A DNA stretch of 64,000 nucleotides from Cynocephalus volans. Its lineage: Eukaryota > Chordata > Mammalia > Dermoptera > Cynocephalidae. How positions within the stretch are numbered: the first letter of the stretch is position 1; each line of letters opens with the position of its first letter. The DNA lies in assembly GCF_027409185.1 (NCBI RefSeq), contig NC_084469.1, positions 83,425,918 to 83,489,917 of the forward strand. The letters are read 5' to 3'. The notes under the pieces were generated by a model. That model had not been told where the DNA came from, searched no databases, and worked only from the letters and a program-made list of their open reading frames with translations. This document shows positions 60,011 to 64,000 of this stretch, piece by piece. A program made the position numbers and the translations under genes.

Positions 60011-61599
60011 TAGACATATTTTCTCCACTATCTTTTCCCACACAAATGGTTAGACAGCTAAACTGAGCCAGTCATTTTCTCTGTTTACTATACCATTGCA
60101 ATGAGATAAGCAAATTGAACCTTTATAATATGCAGGTTAATATGGCAGGGTTTGACATGACAGGGTTTGAAGGCTAGCAGTGGGGCTAGAGCACCGTATA
60201 CAATCATGCCGTCCCATAACTAAATAATCTAGCTTAGGCAACAGAAGGAATTCAGAGATTATCCAGTGATCCAAACCCCACAATTTTTTTTTCTTTTGCA
60301 GAATCCCCACAATTTTTTCTTCCCAGAGTACCAACCATCATCAATTCTGTGGCCCTGACATCCTCATAACAAGAACCATTAGCACCTTCTTCTGTAGCCC
60401 AGAAAAAACATTTTAACTAGTATCACCTACTCTGTACATTCAAAACTAGTTACACGCAGAAAGCAAAACTACTTTCTGAACTGCCTGAATGATACACATG
60501 CAGGGTTGTCTATACAGTAATGGATTACATGATTCTGTACTCAGTTACTTGTGAACAGCATGAATGGCCTTCAAAAATACTGTAGTTTATATACTCCCTC
60601 CTAGTTCTTACCCACCTCCTCCCCCACCCCATACCCACACGTTACACAGCATACCAAATCAAAATAAAGGGATCAAACTATATATTCCTGGCAGAAATCT
60701 GAAATCACTCCAGCCTCAAACTTTAAATCATTTGCCTAGTAAAAGCAGCCCTCAGATACACAATGACTCAGCATTTTACGGCCTGAGACATGAAATGAGA
60801 TAAACTTCTTTTTCCCTTCATAGCATTAGCTAAATATAGAGCTCAATAGAATAAATGCGCTACCTCAAAAACACAAAGTCAGTGGCTGAAATGTTACAAT
60901 GCTTAAAATTTACTCAGATTTGTGATGACAGAGGAGACCATGTGTCAGTTGAAGCACACAGAGCTGTTCTGAAATAATTTGTTGACTCATAAAATTAGCA
61001 CGTAATGCTGACTACAATTAAAACTTAGAAATGGAGAAAATATTGTAAATAAATGAGACTAAGATTTAAAAATAGGAACAGTGGTTACTGGTTTAGAGTT
61101 GGGTAAATTTTTTTACCTTAGAGCTAGGGAGGGAATTTACCCAACTACTCTTCACTAGAATATCAGAAGCTAAAATTGATCTAAGTGAGAATTTTTTTCC
61201 CCTTCCAAAAAAAAATTTTTTTTTTAGTAAAACTGAAATAGGAAAGTCTAGCTCTTGTCAACTGTTCATGGGCAGAAAGAAAATAAGATAAACTTAATGA
61301 AGGTTGCAATAAAGCCAGTATTCAGTTCATATTCTCATGCGGAGCAGGAACTGACAGAGAAATTACAAAAAAGAAAGTGGTAATTGGCAGACAGAGAGAT
61401 CTAGGGAGATGAGATCATGAAAAGGGACTGAGGGGGCTTCCACAGAAGTAATGGAGGAAGCCGGGGAATCCCGCTAGAAAGCCAGGAAATTAAATGAATA
61501 AAGACAAAGAATAGGGAGGTGGAGACAGCCTGAAGGCAAACGGGCCAAAAATAGTAACTAATAATTAATTTTAGCTCCTGCCCTAAGTATGCATTAATT
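60011..61599. other. AT-rich unannotated sequence
   Basis: No SINE or coding exon recognised. Only A/T runs (for example 61205-61225) and chance frames. Confidence 0.5.
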
Positions 61600-61735
61600 C
61601 TTTTAATCCTCAAACAAGCTAATGATATAAATATTATTAAATCCCCATTTTACACATGGGGAAACTGCCTCAGAAAAGTTAAGTAAATTGCTGAAGGTCA
61701 CATTGTTAATAAATGGCAGAGCCAGGTTACCAACC
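61600..61735 (-). mobile_element. MIR fragment
   Basis: CCCCATTTTACACATGGGG, GAAGGTCACATTGTTAATAA and GGCAGAGCCAGG. Confidence 0.75.
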
Positions 61736-61739
61736 CAAT

Positions 61740-62853
61740 CTAACTTCATCACAACTTTATACTTCCTCTTATGAACATCTGAAAATGTGAAAAGGAAGTG
61801 GAGAAATGGTATAAAATAGCAGTACATGAGGAGAGAAAGTTGATGGTCATCATTTAAACGGTAATGATGCATTCATGCATTTGAATTATTGAGACCTTTA
61901 CTGCATGCAAAGCCAGACCCTGTGACATAGAAGAGTGAATCTTCCTTTAGAGAGAAACCTACAGCTTATCATGTCACAAGGAGACAACAGTGTTGACCAG
62001 GTGGTGGATTCAAGGAGGATTTCACAGATGGAGTAGCATTTCAGATAGGATTTGAGTAAAAGGGAGTTTGGTGGAAGGATTATCATGACTTCTCATCAAT
62101 GACTCCCTTGGGTTTCCAGGCTAAATTTCAAAGTCCTTGGCATGGCACTCATGGCCCTCCATAACTAGGTCAGGGGAAATGCTAAGGAATAAAGATTGTC
62201 CTGTGATGCTTATGCTGAAGTCTGCGCTACCAGTTCAGGTTCCAAGGGATCAGACATCTTATTTTTCTGTCTCCACAAACTGTAAATGGACTAAAAGCAG
62301 GCACTTTTGTAGCACTCCTCTCCCCCAGCCCAGGCTTCTGTACATTGTACAGCACGAGGCAGATGAACAGCATTTTCCGAGCTAAACTTAAGCGAATGTA
62401 AATCAACTGGCATCAACTACCAGATGACTGTGCACGCAGCCTGACTGCCTTACAACATCTAGACGTCTGGTATTGGCTAATTTTAAAGCTATCAAGTAAG
62501 AAACAAACCCATGATCCAGATGCAAACTGTGAAGCTTGGTTTGGATCTGGACGCCACAAACCAATTGTAAAAGGACATGGGACAGTTAGGAAAATCTAAA
62601 CAGGGACCGGGAATTAGATTAAGTAATTGTTAATTTCGTTAAATGTGATAATATGATGATGTCTTTAAAAGTCATGTTAGATATATACTTAGGGTATTTA
62701 TGAATGAAATGATTTCCCTTAAAATAGGAGAGGTCAGTAAGCGGGGGAGGAGGAACAGGTGAAGCCAAATTTGTAAACTGTAGCTAACAGTCTTCGTGGC
62801 CATAAAAAATTACTTTTGGTGAATGTTCGAGAATTACCATAATATAAAAATAC
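61740..62853. other. Unannotated sequence upstream of the CpG island
   Basis: Apart from one L2 scrap, nothing recognised. It could hold distal DNAJA2 regulatory DNA; there is no direct sign. Confidence 0.45.
62085..62180 (+). mobile_element. L2 LINE fragment
   Basis: CCAGGCTAAATTTCAAAGTCC...GGCACTCATGGCCCTCCATAA. Confidence 0.55.
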
Positions 62854-62878
62854 AACACACACACACACATACACACAC
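62854..62878. repeat. (CA)n microsatellite at the edge of the CpG island
   Basis: ACACACACACACACATACACAC, about 570 bp upstream of the DNAJA2 ATG. Confidence 0.9.
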
Positions 62879-63253
62879 CCCAGGCGCTGTTTTTCCTCGT
62901 AAGCCCGGAGGGAACCAGACCCAGAGGGTCCACGGGCGTCCGGGACTCTGAGGACGACCTCTGCGAGCCGGGCGAGCCTCCAGCGGGAGCCCGCACCGCT
63001 TTTCCTTCCCGCCAGACTCAAAGGTAACCGAGGGGGCAGCGTCGGCCTCTCCGTCCCCTCAGCGCTCAGTGCGGCTTGAAACGCGCGGCCCCCGCAATAA
63101 ACGCCTTTCGGAGTGAGCTGAATTCCTGGAGAGCGCCGTAGAGTTCTTCCACACTTTCTACGTCGGACCGCCCGGCGGCCCAGACCCTCAGGAGAAGCCC
63201 GCACGTGGTCCGCTCCCCACCCTCCGCCCCAACGGCAGCACCCCGAGCGCTCT

Positions 63254-63318
63254 GGGGCGGGCTCCGAGCAATGACGTCACGGCGCGCCGTGCGCCGGGTC
63301 AAGGTTTAGCCCCGCCCC
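63254..63318. promoter_or_regulatory. Pair of GC boxes (Sp/KLF type) flanking the CRE
   Basis: GGGGCGGG at 63254-63261 and the reverse-oriented GCCCCGCCCC at 63309-63318 bracket the CRE. Both match the Sp1/KLF consensus, and such pairs are common in TATA-less promoters. Confidence 0.65.
63272..63279. promoter_or_regulatory. Perfect cAMP response element (TGACGTCA)
   Basis: The 8-bp palindrome TGACGTCA sits about 154 bp upstream of the DNAJA2 ATG, between a GC box and a run of CpGs. Full-site CREs in CpG-island promoters close to the start are typical CREB/ATF targets. Binding here is inferred. Confidence 0.75.
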
Positions 63319-63432
63319 GTTTCCCCCTCGCTGTCTCCCTGGGCCTGCGCTGCTGCCGACGCCGCTTGTGGGCCCGGCTCCTGTGAGTCCGCTCCGCTGC
63401 CTTCCTTCCTGAGAGCTGCCCGGCCGGCCGCC

Positions 63433-63510
63433 ATGGCGAACGTGGCCGACACGAAGCTGTACGACATCCTGGGCGTCCCGCCCGGCGCTAGCGAGAATGA
63501 GCTGAAGAAG
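63433..63510 (+). CDS. DNAJA2: DNAJA2 first coding exon (DnaJ/HSP40 family, type I co-chaperone)
   Basis: The 26 codons from ATG 63433 begin MANVADTKLYDILGVPPGAS, which I recognise as the N-terminus of DNAJA2. This is the first part of the J domain (helix I, YDILGV signature). The HPD motif that stimulates HSP70 ATPase, the G/F region and the zinc-finger domain lie in later exons outside the window. The exon ends AAG followed by gtaagg, a strong splice donor, in phase 0. The start has a good Kozak context (gccgccATGG), and no earlier in-frame ATG was seen close upstream. In known family members the protein works with cytosolic HSC70 in folding, and its C-terminal CaaX-like tail can be prenylated; neither is visible here. 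Only about 26 of roughly 412 residues are present. Confidence 0.97.
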
Positions 63511-64000
63511 GTAAGGGGCGGGCTGGGTAGGGTGTGAGGAGCGCGGGGCCTGCGCGGCTGGAGTGGCCAGGCCACGGAACGGAGCGGCCCGCGAGCCGGA
63601 GCCGGCCCCAGCCGCGGCAGGCCCAGGCTCGGGGGCTTCGGCGGCGTGACCGCTCTCACCTGTGCCGCGCACTTCGGCCTCTGCTGACCTTGGGCCGCCG
63701 GCTCCGCCCGCTCGCAGATGCAGCAAATAAAATTCCCCCCTGCGCAAATACGACGAAAACCCTTCCTTCCTCCCTCCCCCGTCAAGCGCCGGAGGCCGGG
63801 TGCTCCCGGGCGGCAGCAGCAGCAGCCCCGTCGGGCCTTCCCCGCGCCGAGGTCACCACCCCGGAAAAACAGGTTGGACCGAGATGCCCAGCACATCCCG
63901 GCTCCGGGAGAGAAGCTGTCTTCGCCGCGAACGTCGGCGCCGGGTCTAGGGCCCCTCGGGGTGGAGCGGCGGGAAGGTTGAGGCCCCTGCCGGTTGTCTC
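63511..64000 (+). other. DNAJA2: DNAJA2 intron 1, 5' part
   Basis: Sequence after the donor gtaagg is GC-rich and continues past the window. An 87-codon open frame at 63718-63981 has no recognisable similarity and is what one expects in a stop-poor CpG island. Confidence 0.85.

Larger units (their letters stand above)
63200..63432 (+). promoter_or_regulatory. DNAJA2: DNAJA2 promoter and 5' UTR
   Basis: GC-rich sequence with no TATA box lies directly upstream of the DNAJA2 ATG. It holds a perfect palindromic CRE, two GC boxes and many CpGs, the usual make-up of a broadly expressed housekeeping promoter. The transcription start is not marked by the sequence. By analogy with such promoters it probably lies between about 63320 and 63400, giving a short 5' UTR. 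No uORF with a convincing context was seen between 63340 and 63432. Confidence 0.8.
62880..64000. other. CpG island over the DNAJA2 start
   Basis: CpG dinucleotides become dense from about 62880 and stay dense to the window end (for example around 63085, 63285-63300, 63420-63500 and 63780-63960), in contrast to the CpG-poor 60 kb upstream. The island covers promoter, exon 1 and the first part of intron 1. Exact bounds need a computed observed/expected ratio. Confidence 0.85.

Noticed and set aside
62734-63204. 156-codon minus-strand frame upstream of DNAJA2
   Set aside because: Half lies in CpG-island DNA and half crosses the (CA)n tract. No similarity seen.
63277-63896. Long minus-strand frames (156 and 196 codons) opposite DNAJA2 exon 1
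   Set aside because: CpG islands are stop-poor on all frames. The encoded sequence is low-complexity Gly/Ala/Arg/Pro. A divergent noncoding transcript is possible but not shown.

Overview
This is a mammalian nuclear window. It is almost entirely intergenic and built from interspersed repeats, and it ends in one protein-coding promoter. The only living gene seen is at the right edge: a CpG-rich promoter and first coding exon of DNAJA2 (J-domain co-chaperone), + strand, ATG at 63433, splice donor at 63511. The remaining 63 kb upstream contains no supportable protein-coding gene.

Organism. The young SINEs are about 80-bp tRNA-Ile-like monomers, plus head-to-tail dimers, with A-boxes, B-boxes and A-tails. 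No Alu or other 7SL-derived SINE was seen. This matches the CYN SINEs described from colugos (Dermoptera), so a colugo such as Galeopterus is the best guess. That assignment rests on family recall and was not tested by search.

Layout. 1-12 kb: fairly GC-rich unique sequence with ancient MIR fragments, one (CA)n tract and one old repeat. 12.4-14.4 kb: an old L1 3' end split by a decayed 1.33-kb mariner, later hit by a SINE. 14.4-25 kb: MIR, L2 and hAT-type fossils with long repeat-poor stretches. 25-42 kb: AT-richer, dense in SINEs, L1 3' ends and MaLR (MLT1-like) LTRs. It also holds a processed TRIAP1 pseudogene (minus strand, about 36.96-38.2 kb), a mariner MITE and a 67-bp inverted repeat. 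43.16-49.9 kb: a nearly complete class I endogenous retrovirus on the minus strand, with two LTRs, a 4-bp target duplication, a Phe-like primer site and gag-pro-pol-env remnants. Its active sites are mutated and a SINE dimer is inserted in pol. 50-60 kb: a copy of an old 1.25-kb repeat split by a solo LTR, then L2, SINEs, and an L1 5' region on the minus strand. 60-62.9 kb: AT-rich, mostly unique. 62.9-64 kb: DNAJA2 CpG island.

The elements do not form a pathway. Their value is as a stratified record: L2, MIR, L1M and MaLR are oldest, then mariner, hAT elements and LTR elements, then lineage-specific SINEs. I found no new coding system. The most unusual observations are paired SINEs that appear to share a single target-site duplication, the inverted repeat, and the TRIAP1 retrocopy.
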